DNA of 64,000 nucleotides. Origin: Paenibacillus polygoni. Its GTDB lineage: Bacteria; Bacillota; Bacilli; Paenibacillales; Paenibacillaceae. This document shows positions 8,360 through 16,631 of this stretch, in pieces. Location: the NCBI RefSeq assembly GCF_030263935.1, contig NZ_CP127162.1:3543501-3607500 (forward strand), written 5' to 3'. Under the pieces are notes generated by a model. That model worked only from the letters and a program-made list of their open reading frames with translations, had not been told where the DNA came from and did not search any database. Position 1 is the stretch's first letter. Each line of letters begins with the position of its first letter. The position numbers and the translations under genes are program-made.

Positions 8360-8390
8360 AAAACGCCTGGATTCCTCCAGACGCTAGTCT
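8360..8390 (-). terminator. Terminator of the YitT-like gene
   Basis: On the minus strand CGTCTGGA-GGAA-TCCAGGCG forms an 8-bp stem with one G-U pair and a GGAA tetraloop, followed by six T. Confidence 0.88.
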
Positions 8391-8418
8391 TCGTTTCTAT
8401 TTACTTGCAGCCCTTTAA

Positions 8419-9255
8419 CTAGGAACCTCCTGTACTGGATGGATGCACGCTTACTCCCGCTAAGCTCCGCTGGCTATTCGTAAGAATAGCTTTTGCAGGT
8501 TTCGGGGCAGGCTGTACAACCGGTACGGTGGATGAAATTTTTACTTTATCTTGTATCGCTTGTTTATATGGTACACTTGGCACTGTTTCGGTTTTAGGAT
8601 GAGACTGATTAGACCCTTGTGTAACCAAGGTAATTAATTTGCCTGATATCCAAACAGCAAGGATCGTATACAGCGTCTCTTTCAGCGGCATAAAAGCAAG
8701 AGATACTACCAAAACCACTGCATCCATTAAAAAGAATACAGTACCTATCTTAAACCGGCTCCGCTGACTTATGAGTACCGCTAGAATATCATCTCCACCG
8801 GTCGCACTGCCGCTTCGTATGACGAGGCCTGCGCCGATCCCCGTTAAAATACCAGAGAATATGGCTGCAGCAAGCAAGCTTCCGTGCAAATTAATGACAA
8901 GCGGAGAATATCTCTCGCACCATTCATAAAACAAGGAGAACGATATGGCTCCTAATAATGCTTTGTACATATACTTACGTCCCATCAAATACCAAGCAAT
9001 CAGAATAATTGGCAGATCAAGCAGTAAAGAAGTAAGCGCAGCCGGCCATCCGGCGATATAACTTCCCAGCAGGGCAAGCCCTACAAACCCACCTTCTGAT
9101 AGATGATTGACATAATTAATATGATAAAACGCAAATGCCATCAGCATCGTTCCAAACATCATCATGCCTGTGCTTTTCAAAAAAGCAGGCAGTGCAGGAA
9201 CTTTATTACCATACCTCTCAGTTTCTTTCTTTCGTAGTTGTTCCATTGTCCTCAT
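8419..9255 (-). CDS. YitT/YczE-type (DUF161) membrane protein
   Basis: A 278-aa integral membrane protein of the YitT family, whose transport substrate is not established. It has about six hydrophobic segments, the conserved EGGFVGLALLG near residue 55, and the family motif SGSATGGDDILAVLISQ near residue 150. The cytoplasmic DUF2179 domain of classical YitT is missing; it is replaced by a roughly 60-aa Pro/Ser/Lys-rich tail. ATG 9255 is preceded by GAGGGAA. Its long leader carries two small ORFs with ribosome sites, so it may be post-transcriptionally controlled. Confidence 0.82.
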   Translation of the reverse strand: MRTMEQLRKKETERYGNKVPALPAFLKSTGMMMFGTMLMAFAFYHINYVNHLSEGGFVGLALLGSYIAGWPAALTSLLLDLPIILIAWYLMGRKYMYKALLGAISFSLFYEWCERYSPLVINLHGSLLAAAIFSGILTGIGAGLVIRSGSATGGDDILAVLISQRSRFKIGTVFFLMDAVVLVVSLAFMPLKETLYTILAVWISGKLITLVTQGSNQSHPKTETVPSVPYKQAIQDKVKISSTVPVVQPAPKPAKAILTNSQRSLAGVSVHPSSTGGS

Positions 9256-9346
9256 ACAGATTCCCTCGCATTATTAGTAGTTTGGTCGATTGACCGTACC
9301 TATGCGGGAGGTGCTCTATAGAGGAATTCATCCTTCGAATTTTCAT
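9218..9346 (-). CDS. Possible 42-aa upstream ORF overlapping the YitT-like start
   Basis: ATG 9346 is preceded by GGAGAGG at 6-base spacing, a better site than that of the downstream gene. The ORF (starts MKIRRMNSSIEHLPH) ends 38 bases inside the YitT-like gene in another frame. Overlap of this kind is typical of translational coupling, but no homology is known to me. Confidence 0.45.
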   Translation of the reverse strand: MKIRRMNSSIEHLPHRYGQSTKLLIMRGNLYEDNGTTTKERN

Positions 9347-9550
9347 TTATAACCTCTCCTTACGCATAAGTACCGTCATCATTTATGGGTGACTTGTTCT
9401 ACTTACGTAAGGGAAGCTAAGTATAGGAGGAATCGTTGCGTTTCCAAATCGTCCTTTGGGGCTCTGTCCTTCGGGGACTCATGGTATCCAGATCCTTTCT
9501 TGTTTAACCATATATTTTGCTCGCACGAGCAGTTCTAATACATATGATTA
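9256..9550 (-). ncRNA. Structured 5' leader of the YitT-like gene
   Basis: From the extended -10 promoter at 9556-9564, about 290 nt of leader precede the YitT-like ATG. It contains the hairpins GCTCG-TG-CGAGC (9531-9542), GTCC-N5-GGAC, CCAAA-N6-TTTGG and the palindrome CTTACGTAAG, plus the two small ORFs. It does not match the conserved core of any riboswitch class I know. Confidence 0.4.
9417..9482 (-). CDS. Possible 21-aa leader peptide rich in Arg/Thr
   Basis: ATG 9482 follows AAAGGA at about 10 bases. The peptide starts MSPRRTEPQRTIWKR and ends at TAG 9417. It is encoded across two predicted hairpins (GTCC-N5-GGAC and CCAAA-N6-TTTGG), which is the layout of an attenuator-type leader. 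Confidence 0.35.
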   Translation of the reverse strand: MSPRRTEPQRTIWKRNDSSYT

Positions 9551-9555
9551 CCCTT

Positions 9556-9564
9556 ATTATAACA
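9556..9564 (-). promoter_or_regulatory. Extended -10 promoter for the YitT-like gene
   Basis: The minus strand reads TGTTATAAT, an extended -10 element. No clear -35 hexamer is seen, which is usual for this promoter type. Confidence 0.5.
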
Positions 9565-9911
9565 TGCTTTAAACATAGAGAAAAAGTAAAAACGACCTGT
9601 CCCTTATAATTTATGTGGGGGCTCCTGCGTTTAGGAACGGCATATTGCTATAAATGTATGGTTTTTTGTCTTTGTTACCATGATGCCAAATTTCCTTTTC
9701 ATAAGATACAAGGTTTCCTTCATATATTGATCTATGAAATTTGTAGCACATTCTCTTTATGTTCCTGTTGCTTCAGTCGCAGTGAACTAGTACTAATGAC
9801 TCGTTCTTTGCCATGTGATGTTTTTGGGTTCGTCAAAAAAGGGTAAATGGTATAATATAGAAAAAGATCTAAATATAAACTGAAATCCCGTTAAGCGAGG
9901 CGGAGCGGACT
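9565..9911. other. Intergenic stretch before the TIR gene
   Basis: No gene is supported; a 77-codon plus-strand frame at 9613 has no ribosome site and a Cys/Phe-rich composition. A TGGTATAAT extended -10 at 9848-9856 is the likely promoter of the TIR operon. Confidence 0.5.
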
Positions 9912-10949
9912 ATGATGACTAAAAAGCCTAGAGCGTTCATTGGATGTTCTCTTGAAGCGAAGCCTATAGCCGCAGCGGTGCATGAAAACCTTAGATATGC
10001 GGCTGAAGTGACTCCTTGGTATACCGGTGTATTTAATCCGGGGAATTATACGATTGAGGATCTCGAAAAAGAAGTACAAAATAATGACTTCGCCATTTTC
10101 ATTTTTCATCCAGATGACGTCGCGAAAATTCGTGGCAAAGTGGTAGCAACGGTACGGGATAACACCCTGTTCGAGATGGGTCTTTTTATGAGCAAGTTAG
10201 GTAGAAAACGCATATTCTTTATATTACCAGAGCATGTGAAGGAACTCGAAGATACATCCCAAGTGGAAGGCATGCGAATGCCATCCGATCTGCTTGGACT
10301 CGGGTCCTTACATTATGAAATCCGCTCAGATGGGAAATGGGCCCCCGCCGTGGCAGTGGCCTGTAATAAGATCACAGAAGTTATGGATATGCTAGGCCCA
10401 TGGACTGACCTTTCGGTTCAAAAGGAAATAAACAAGGTCCGCCAAGAAGAAGATAGTAAACGAATTCAGCTTCTCAAGCTGCTTCGCTTCTTTCGCGAAC
10501 TGCTGCGCTCCCGTAAGGCTGATGACCAGATGCTTCACCGAATGAGTGATACGCTGAGAACCACATTTGTCTCCCGTCCTCATTTTCTTGTCCGAGGAAC
10601 TACCGTTCATCGGACCACAGAATCCGGATATCTCCAGCAAGTGGCAGGAAATGTGGGAGAGATTGGACGTAAATACTCACTGGATGTAAACGACGGGAAA
10701 TCTCCGGATGATCCAAGCCGGATCCTTACCGTAGATGCTTTTAAAGAGAATAAAATCAAGGTCAACTTATATGACGATTATCTTGAGAAAGAATATATGC
10801 TGTGCTATCCTGTAGCAAGTAATTATGTATTCACCGTGCATCTTGTGGGACATCTCGAGGCAGGTGACGAATTATTTCAGCAGATTGACCATGATAATCG
10901 CCAATTATTCAGTGCTATTCATGACCTGTTAGGAGGAGAAATGGGATGA
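9912..10949 (+). CDS. TIR-domain protein, Cap12/Pycsar-effector type, with C-terminal sensor-like domain
   Basis: Residues 5-165 match the TIR-like nucleotide-binding domain found in CBASS Cap12 and Pycsar effectors. Visible features are AFIGCSLE at the start, NDFAIFIFHPDDVAKIRG, and the signature RDNTLFEMGLF with the presumed NAD-hydrolysing Glu88. MPSDLLGL follows. A charged helical linker (about 168-212) joins a 130-residue C-terminal domain of mixed alpha/beta pattern that I cannot name with confidence; its spacing is GAF-like. The 345-aa protein starts at ATG 9912 behind GGCGGAG. It overlaps a small downstream gene by 4 bases. No CD-NTase or cyclase gene is present in the window, so the trigger is unknown. 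Confidence 0.8.
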   Translation: MMTKKPRAFIGCSLEAKPIAAAVHENLRYAAEVTPWYTGVFNPGNYTIEDLEKEVQNNDFAIFIFHPDDVAKIRGKVVATVRDNTLFEMGLFMSKLGRKRIFFILPEHVKELEDTSQVEGMRMPSDLLGLGSLHYEIRSDGKWAPAVAVACNKITEVMDMLGPWTDLSVQKEINKVRQEEDSKRIQLLKLLRFFRELLRSRKADDQMLHRMSDTLRTTFVSRPHFLVRGTTVHRTTESGYLQQVAGNVGEIGRKYSLDVNDGKSPDDPSRILTVDAFKENKIKVNLYDDYLEKEYMLCYPVASNYVFTVHLVGHLEAGDELFQQIDHDNRQLFSAIHDLLGGEMG

Positions 10950-11176
10950 AACCGATCAGACAAAGGCTCACAAAGAAAAGAGGAGCCCCCAAGGTGCGTC
11001 TGAGCGCTGCCCCGGATTCCACCGGACCTGCACCCGAAAGTGACAGAGGCGACCTTTTCAAGAAACCAGATCAGCCTATTACTACGTTAGGGCCGTCACT
11101 AAAGGGCAAAGAGCGTCCATACAAGGTCATTTTGGAAAAAGAAGCTCTCTATGACAAACCGCAATATATGGCTTAA
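10946..11176 (+). CDS. Small basic protein coupled to the TIR gene
   Basis: A 76-aa protein of unknown function, starting at an ATG inside the ATGA overlap with the TIR gene and preceded by AGGAGGAG at 7 bases. It is rich in Lys, Arg, Pro and Ser (QRLTKKRGAPKVRLSAAP) and looks largely disordered. The end has a short conserved-looking stretch (PYKVILEKEALYDKPQYMA). The tight coupling suggests a partner or regulator of the TIR protein. Confidence 0.7.
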   Translation: MKPIRQRLTKKRGAPKVRLSAAPDSTGPAPESDRGDLFKKPDQPITTLGPSLKGKERPYKVILEKEALYDKPQYMA

Positions 11177-11212
11177 GTATGAACCATCTGCATATCATAT
11201 CTAAACTAGGTT

Positions 11213-11257
11213 AGGACGGCTCACTTTTCTAATAGGTGATGCTCGTCCTTTTTTCTT
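11213..11257 (+). terminator. Terminator of the TIR operon
   Basis: AGGACG and CGTCCT close a stem with an inner TCAC/GTGA pairing, followed by six T. Confidence 0.8.
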
Positions 11258-11400
11258 ATGTATCCAAACCCCAAACGTATATTTCAAGAGGATGCAGCAA
11301 TAAGTAATCCCTCCCTCTTAAACCACTCGCCCAGGATTTCTCCTAGATTATCCACTTGCCAAAAAGTATAATGCCATCTTATATTGAATAGTATAATATA

Positions 11401-11415
11401 GGAACATATGTTCTG
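11401..11415 (+). promoter_or_regulatory. LexA (SOS) box upstream of an orphan gene
   Basis: GGAACATATGTTCTG contains the palindromic GAAC-N4-GTTC core of the Gram-positive LexA/DinR operator. A TATAAT lies immediately upstream at 11392-11397, so LexA bound here would cover the promoter. Confidence 0.75.
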
Positions 11416-11470
11416 TAAATTATAAATAACAAATTTTATTTATATTACCGATTGCTAGGAAGTGAAAAGG

Positions 11471-11863
11471 ATGACGGTGCCATCCACCCCTCCCGCTCCC
11501 TCTGAAGCGGACCATTTGCTAATCAAAAAGTATCTCATCTACACATTAATTCTAGACGTTCTTGAACAGGATATTGATTCGATAAGGCAAGTTGCTCTGC
11601 ATATGCCTGAGGTATATATACTGCGTCTTTCCAAGCTTCAATCTGAGGTTACCGTGTCCCTGACGAGCCTTCGTTCAGATATGCGTACCCGCGGAATCCG
11701 GGTATATGAAGAGTCGAAACAAAAGGAAGGCATCGAAGCCCTCTACTTATGCAGGGGATATCGGCGGCGCCTGTTTCTTCTATGGACCTTTGCTAAAACA
11801 GAGGTAAAAAAAGAAATGAGTGCGTATCTTGGTATAGATCTGTCTGCAGGTTCAGAAAGGTAA
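11471..11863 (+). CDS. Unknown 130-aa protein, probably SOS-controlled
   Basis: I do not recognise this protein. After a Pro-rich start (MTVPSTPPAPSEAD) it is mainly alpha-helical. It contains KKYLIYTLILDVLEQDIDSI, then a basic middle (RTRGIRVYEESKQKEGIEAL), and an aromatic/basic helix near the end (RRRLFLLWTFAKTEVKKEM). ATG 11471 is chosen because AGGA lies 10 bases upstream; GTG 11462 is the alternative. A LexA box 56 bases upstream suggests induction by DNA damage. It stands alone between two terminators/promoters. Confidence 0.7.
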   Translation: MTVPSTPPAPSEADHLLIKKYLIYTLILDVLEQDIDSIRQVALHMPEVYILRLSKLQSEVTVSLTSLRSDMRTRGIRVYEESKQKEGIEALYLCRGYRRRLFLLWTFAKTEVKKEMSAYLGIDLSAGSER

Positions 11864-11924
11864 AGAGAGAGTTCATTCCGCCTCTTTTATGTCCTTTATG
11901 AAGAACTCACTTTATTACATATCA

Positions 11925-11953
11925 TTACACATTATAGAATTTCATGTCATAAT
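11925..11953 (+). promoter_or_regulatory. Promoter of the cysteine synthase gene
   Basis: TTACAC (11925-11930), 17 bases, CATAAT (11948-11953), 33 bases before the start codon. No S-box or T-box is visible between it and the gene. Confidence 0.6.
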
Positions 11954-11986
11954 AACAGGAACTTGGATCGTAAAGGGGACTATGGC

Positions 11987-12940
11987 ATGAATTCTAAGCA
12001 GACAACACCCTCGAAACATAAAAATCGGTTAATTGCTGAGCATGTTACAGATCTTATCGGAGATACACCGGCTGTAAAATTACAGCGTATGCTAGGTTCT
12101 GAACATGCTGAAGTTTATGTAAAGCTCGAGTATTTTAACCCCAGCGGAAGTGTAAAAGACCGCGCTGCCTTCAATCTGATCCGACAAGCAGAGCTTGACG
12201 GACTGCTGCTTCCTGGCTCAACCATTATTGAACCGACAAGTGGAAATACGGGCATTGGCCTGGCGATGAATGCGGCAGCCAAAGGATACAAAGCCATTCT
12301 TGTCATGCCCGATAATATGAGCAAGGAACGCATTCAAATCTTGAGAGCGTATGGCGCAGAGGTCGTACTCACTCCCGCTTCAGAACGGATGCCTGGTGCA
12401 ATTCGTAAAGCACAGGAGCTAAAAGAAAGCATTCCTCACAGCTTTATTCCGCAGCAATTTGAGAACAGCGCAAACCCTGATGCACACCGGACTACGACTG
12501 CACTTGAAATCCTTACCCAAATGGAAGGAAATCTGGATGCCTTTGTGGCCACTTCTGGCACCGGAGGAACGATTACAGGGACAGGTGAGGTTCTGCGCGA
12601 ACACCTTCCGAGCATAAAAATCTATGCAGTAGAACCCGCAGGTTCTCCCGTTCTATCTGGCGGTAAACCAGGCCCTCATCAGTTAGTTGGAACAAGTCCC
12701 GGCTTTATTCCTCCCATCGTAAATACAGACGTCTGGGATGAAATTATCCAGGTGAAGGATGAGGAGGCTCTTCATACGATGCGGCAACTCGCCTCACAAG
12801 AAGGGTTACTGGTTGGACCTTCTTCCGGAGCATCGGTGTGGGCGGCTATGCAGATTGCAATACGGCTAGGACCTGGACATAAAGTGCTTTGTATCGCTCC
12901 AGATACGGGCGAAAGATATCTAAGTATGGGCATGTTCTAA
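11987..12940 (+). CDS. cysK: Cysteine synthase (O-acetylserine sulfhydrylase) family
   Basis: PLP enzyme making L-cysteine from O-acetylserine and sulfide. The protein is 317 aa. The PLP lysine lies in NPSGSVKDRAAF, the substrate loop is PTSGNTGIGLA, the phosphate loop is TSGTGGTITGTG, and the C-terminal PSSGASVWAA is present. ATG 11987 follows AAAGGGGA; the upstream in-frame TTG overlaps that site. It is monocistronic with its own promoter and terminator. Some paralogues prefer other acceptors, so the exact nucleophile is inferred. Confidence 0.92.
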   Translation: MNSKQTTPSKHKNRLIAEHVTDLIGDTPAVKLQRMLGSEHAEVYVKLEYFNPSGSVKDRAAFNLIRQAELDGLLLPGSTIIEPTSGNTGIGLAMNAAAKGYKAILVMPDNMSKERIQILRAYGAEVVLTPASERMPGAIRKAQELKESIPHSFIPQQFENSANPDAHRTTTALEILTQMEGNLDAFVATSGTGGTITGTGEVLREHLPSIKIYAVEPAGSPVLSGGKPGPHQLVGTSPGFIPPIVNTDVWDEIIQVKDEEALHTMRQLASQEGLLVGPSSGASVWAAMQIAIRLGPGHKVLCIAPDTGERYLSMGMF

Positions 12941-12987
12941 CGTTTCACCTCTGCCTCTGTCTATTCATCACAAAATTTAAAAATAAT

Positions 12988-13057
12988 AAAAGACCTGTTA
13001 TGATCCGCTTCAAGTCTAACGTTATGACTTGAACTGGGTACAAAACAGGTCTTTTTT
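12988..13057. terminator. Bidirectional terminator between cysK and the DinG-like gene
   Basis: A 12-bp stem (AAAAGACCTGTT with AACAGGTCTTTT) encloses a second perfect 8-bp stem (TTCAAGTC with GACTTGAA). T runs are present in both directions. Confidence 0.9.
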
Positions 13058-13087
13058 AGGTTGATTCTATCTTCTTTTATAATGATA

Positions 13088-15064
13088 CTACAGTGATTCT
13101 ACTGAGAGCTTAGCTCCAGGGGGCAAGACGGCTTCGACTCGCTCTCTCACATTGGAATTAGCTAGAATTTCTGCATCCAGAATCGCAGCAATCCCTTCAT
13201 CTGTGGAAGAACGAATGAGTCTGCCGAGTCCTTGGCGCAGACGAAGCAGCATGTACGGCAGATCTACTTCTTCATATGCTGAATCAGCAGCTTCCCGTTT
13301 AGCCATAAATACAGGATCCTCCGGCGGGTAAGGAAGTGACCAAATGATAACATTGGAGAGCGAAGGTCCAGGTACATCTAGTCCTTCCCATAGACTAGCC
13401 GCACAAAGTACACTTTCCTCCGTATTCTGGAATTCCGCAATCAAGCTGCTGATCTCCCGGTCTCCTTCATAAAGCATCTTATAGGATGCAAAGTAAGGAT
13501 GATGAGAAGCTGCTTTTTTAAATTCACGAAGTTCATTCATCGTTTTAAACAACAATAAAGCTCGTCCATCGGTACGCTTGATTAGTTTGGCAGCCATCGC
13601 GAGTTTCTTCGCTGCAGCAACTTCCATTCGCATATCTCCTTCTCCAAGGAGTTCACTTGGGGCAATCAGTTTCATCTGCTTCTCGTAATCGTATGGTGAG
13701 TTTACAGAGAAAGATAAATAATCACTGATCCCAAGGCTGCTGGCTACATAATCAAACGATCCATCGACCGAAAGGGTTGCTGAAGAAAATACGATCGGCA
13801 TTTGGAGTCCAAATACTCGTTCCTCTAATACTTCTTTGACTGTTTGCGGCATAATGGCAAGTGTGGCTGCCCCGTCCTCACTTTCTTCTGCCCAGCAAAT
13901 ATAATGAGCCGGGTCGCGGAACAGATGAAGTGCCGTTTGAATCATTTCCAAATGCTCTTCGACAATACGCAGTTTATATTCATCTAGTGTATGAAGTCCG
14001 CTTTCAAATACAAGCTCTTCATCAATCGCTTCGATCGTACTTTTCCAGCGATTCAGTTCACTAAGCAGTTTATCATCGATGCGGACACGTTTTCGGTCGG
14101 AACCAGGTATGGCTGTACTTTGTTCTGCAACCAGTTCAAAGACCAGCTGGCTCTGATCAATCGAATCCTCAATTCGCAGTGCGAGTGTCTCCCGAACCTC
14201 TCCATCTAATAGCCGAGTAACAATCTCTTCATAAGCACTATGTTTCAGCTTATAACTAAGAGCATGCTGTGCAGCCGATTCAAGTAAATGTCCCTCGTCG
14301 AATACAACCGAACTATGCTCAGGAAGCAGCGGAAGCTGACCTTCTCTTTTTCTTCCTTCATAAGTCCATACATGCTCCATGTAATAATCGTGGGAACAGA
14401 TAATAATGTCTGTCGCCTTGCGGTAATAATCACGAGACAGCGTCATGCCGCAGCGATGTCTTTTATCACATACAAAACAGTCCTGAAAAGTATCCCAGTT
14501 GATCTTATTCCACTGTTCATCATTTAGATTCGGGTATTCCTTACGATCTCCATAGGGGTAAAAAGACTGCATCGTGCCCGGTGAATGGACAAAATCAGGA
14601 AGTGTTTCATATACGTCTTCAATGACAGCTGCATCTTCATCCTGAAGACGAACACTGTCTATTTTTTTGAGACAGAGGTATTGATCCGGAGATTTTCCAA
14701 GTCTTGCATCGATCTGTAAGTCCAAATAACGGGCAAGCTTAGCAATATCCCCTTCTTGCTTAACAAGCTGCTCAATGAGCGACTCATCTGCACAGGCAAT
14801 GACTGCTGGTTTTCGTGTATACCTTGCATAGTTAACTGCATACAGCAGATACACAAGTGTTTTCCCTGTGCCTACTCCTGCTTCAGCAAAAATTGTTTTC
14901 TTATTCGCATAGGCTCTTTCCAGTTGGTAAGCCATAAATATTTGTTCATCACGGATATCAAATCCATGTTCAGGTAGTACATCATAAAAAACGTCCGCTA
15001 CCCAGTCGCCGACCTGCTTGACGAAGGGTTCTGACGGATCATAGGAGAAAGGATATCGCTCCAT
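13088..15064 (-). CDS. DinG/XPD-type ATP-dependent DNA helicase
   Basis: Superfamily 2, 5'-3' helicase of the iron-sulfur DinG/YoaA group (B. subtilis YpvA-like). Of 658 aa, the Walker A motif is AEAGVGTGKT (61-69) and the DEGH box is at 256-259. Four Cys suitable for a 4Fe-4S cluster are C131, C196, C199 and C205. The C-terminal half carries LWEGLDVPG and the RQGLGRLIRS motif VI. No exonuclease domain precedes the helicase, unlike B. subtilis DinG. ATG 15064 is preceded by GGAGGCGTAACC. Role in R-loop or damage processing is inferred from the family. Confidence 0.9.
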   Translation of the reverse strand: MERYPFSYDPSEPFVKQVGDWVADVFYDVLPEHGFDIRDEQIFMAYQLERAYANKKTIFAEAGVGTGKTLVYLLYAVNYARYTRKPAVIACADESLIEQLVKQEGDIAKLARYLDLQIDARLGKSPDQYLCLKKIDSVRLQDEDAAVIEDVYETLPDFVHSPGTMQSFYPYGDRKEYPNLNDEQWNKINWDTFQDCFVCDKRHRCGMTLSRDYYRKATDIIICSHDYYMEHVWTYEGRKREGQLPLLPEHSSVVFDEGHLLESAAQHALSYKLKHSAYEEIVTRLLDGEVRETLALRIEDSIDQSQLVFELVAEQSTAIPGSDRKRVRIDDKLLSELNRWKSTIEAIDEELVFESGLHTLDEYKLRIVEEHLEMIQTALHLFRDPAHYICWAEESEDGAATLAIMPQTVKEVLEERVFGLQMPIVFSSATLSVDGSFDYVASSLGISDYLSFSVNSPYDYEKQMKLIAPSELLGEGDMRMEVAAAKKLAMAAKLIKRTDGRALLLFKTMNELREFKKAASHHPYFASYKMLYEGDREISSLIAEFQNTEESVLCAASLWEGLDVPGPSLSNVIIWSLPYPPEDPVFMAKREAADSAYEEVDLPYMLLRLRQGLGRLIRSSTDEGIAAILDAEILANSNVRERVEAVLPPGAKLSVESL

Positions 15065-15268
15065 GGTTACGCCTCCAACACTATCAAATTCTTATTAGGC
15101 AAACTCCAATTATCTCATGAATAAAAACATTTAGCAACCTCTCCTTTCTTGCCAAATCTATCTGATCTCAGTCCTTCCTTATGCATAAAAAAACGATGGT
15201 AACGCCATTCTACATTTATGAGAATTATCAGATTCCACCTTTTTATTAAAAGAAATGAGGTGTATATC

Positions 15269-16240
15269 ATGACTTCCTGGATTATTCGTTCCGAACTCCC
15301 GTCTGATTTCCATGCGATTGCGGAACTGCACGCCCTGGCTTTTGCCTATAACTTTGGAATGGGAGAAGCTGCTCTTGTCAGTGCCCTTCGTACACGGAAA
15401 AATTTCGATTCCGAACTCTCCCTTGTCTGCCTAAAGAACGATCGATTCATCGGTCATATTCTGTTCACCCCGCAAGAAGTACAAATAGAAGGAAACAAGG
15501 TGAAAAATCTAATCCTAGCTCCTCTATCCGTTCATCCTGAATATCAAAAACAGGGTGTTGGCTCTGCTTTAATTACCGAAGGATTACACCGCGCTCAGCA
15601 GAAAGGATATGAATTATCCACAGTACTGGGCCACCCGCATTTCTATAGCCGATTTGGCTTTAGAAGCAACGCATGGATGGATGAACAAGTGAAAATCCCG
15701 CTCGAAACGATCTTTGTAACGGAAACCAAGCCCTTCCTCCGGGAGCGGCGTGTAGAGTCCAGCGATCTTCCTATACTATATGAGATGTGGGAAACCAATT
15801 ACGGCCTATCTTCTTTTTCAATCCTCCCGGGACATTCACTCCTTGACTGGATCAGCCCGTCTAACAAAGTACGTGCATCTTCCATTCTAATCGGTGAAGA
15901 ACTAGCAGGTTATATCCGCTATCGCGAGAGAGAACCTAATTCTATTATTATGTTACTTGCACGTGACAGAGAAGCTTTTGTCTACATTACATCCTATTTA
16001 AAAGAGAAGCTAAATCCGCTTCAAAACACCCACCTGCTTCTTCCCATATGTTCTATATCTCCGCTTCTTAAGCAGCTGGATTGGGTTTATGATATCACAC
16101 AGAAAACATATGCCGAATACATGGTCTTCATACTAGATGGACTGTCACGTCCCAGTTTACTTTCCTATTTTAAAGACATTCATAATGGGACGAAAACTAG
16201 AGGATATCTAATCTGGCCAACTGAATTTGATCTTTGTTAA
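15269..16240 (+). CDS. GNAT-family N-acetyltransferase
   Basis: A 323-aa acetyltransferase. The N-terminal GNAT domain (about residues 1-150) shows the acetyl-CoA loop VHPEYQKQGVGSALI and the YhbS-like HPHFYSRFGF signature. The C-terminal 150 residues form a second domain that may be a degenerate GNAT fold. The ATG at 15269 follows AATGAGGTG; extension to 15218 lacks a ribosome site. Substrate unknown. Confidence 0.85.
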   Translation: MTSWIIRSELPSDFHAIAELHALAFAYNFGMGEAALVSALRTRKNFDSELSLVCLKNDRFIGHILFTPQEVQIEGNKVKNLILAPLSVHPEYQKQGVGSALITEGLHRAQQKGYELSTVLGHPHFYSRFGFRSNAWMDEQVKIPLETIFVTETKPFLRERRVESSDLPILYEMWETNYGLSSFSILPGHSLLDWISPSNKVRASSILIGEELAGYIRYREREPNSIIMLLARDREAFVYITSYLKEKLNPLQNTHLLLPICSISPLLKQLDWVYDITQKTYAEYMVFILDGLSRPSLLSYFKDIHNGTKTRGYLIWPTEFDLC

Positions 16241-16358
16241 AACAGCGTGTATAGAATTGATGGATTCTTTTTGACAGACAAAAAAACCGGTTAATAGAGC
16301 CCGACTTTTTTTAAAGCTTCTATATATAGCATATTTACGTTCTGAGCATATAGCCCAT

Positions 16359-16565
16359 TTACATTCTCAGCATAATCTTCCCTGTCTGCGAAAGATCATA
16401 CCCAGAAATCATATGAAGCTCATGACGAAATACATCTGAACGAAAGATATCAAGCACGGTTTGAATGAGTGCCGTATTCTCGGGTTGATCCAGGAAGACC
16501 AGTTTATAACGTTCTTTAATAAGCGGAATAAATTCAACCCTAGCTTTGAAATCGATTTCGTATTG
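16359..16565 (-). pseudogene. Remnant of a YvgK-like molybdate regulator (C-terminal PBP-like domain)
   Basis: Only the last 68 codons survive, opened by an in-frame TGA at 16568-16566 with no start codon. The product (YEIDFKARVEFIPLIKERY ... LHMISGYDLSQTGKIML) matches the end of the periplasmic-binding-protein-like domain of HTH regulators that sit beside modAB. In B. subtilis the equivalent gene is yvgK, next to yvgLM. The HTH and most of the ligand domain are gone. The last bases are partly duplicated downstream (TATGCTGAGAATGTAAAT versus TATGCTCAGAACGTAAAT, both minus strand). Confidence 0.7.
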
Positions 16566-16631
16566 TCATCTCATCTATTCATAATATAATTAATTATATT
16601 TAAATATAATCAATGATAATGTTAGGATGAT

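Noticed and set aside
9417..9550. T-box or known riboswitch in the YitT-like leader
   Set aside because: No T-box AGGGTGG motif, and the core words of SAM, THF, Mg2+, Mn2+, guanidine, c-di-AMP and c-di-GMP classes are not found.
9613..9846. 77-codon frame upstream of the TIR gene
   Set aside because: No ribosome site, improbable Cys/Phe composition, and it spans the probable TIR promoter.
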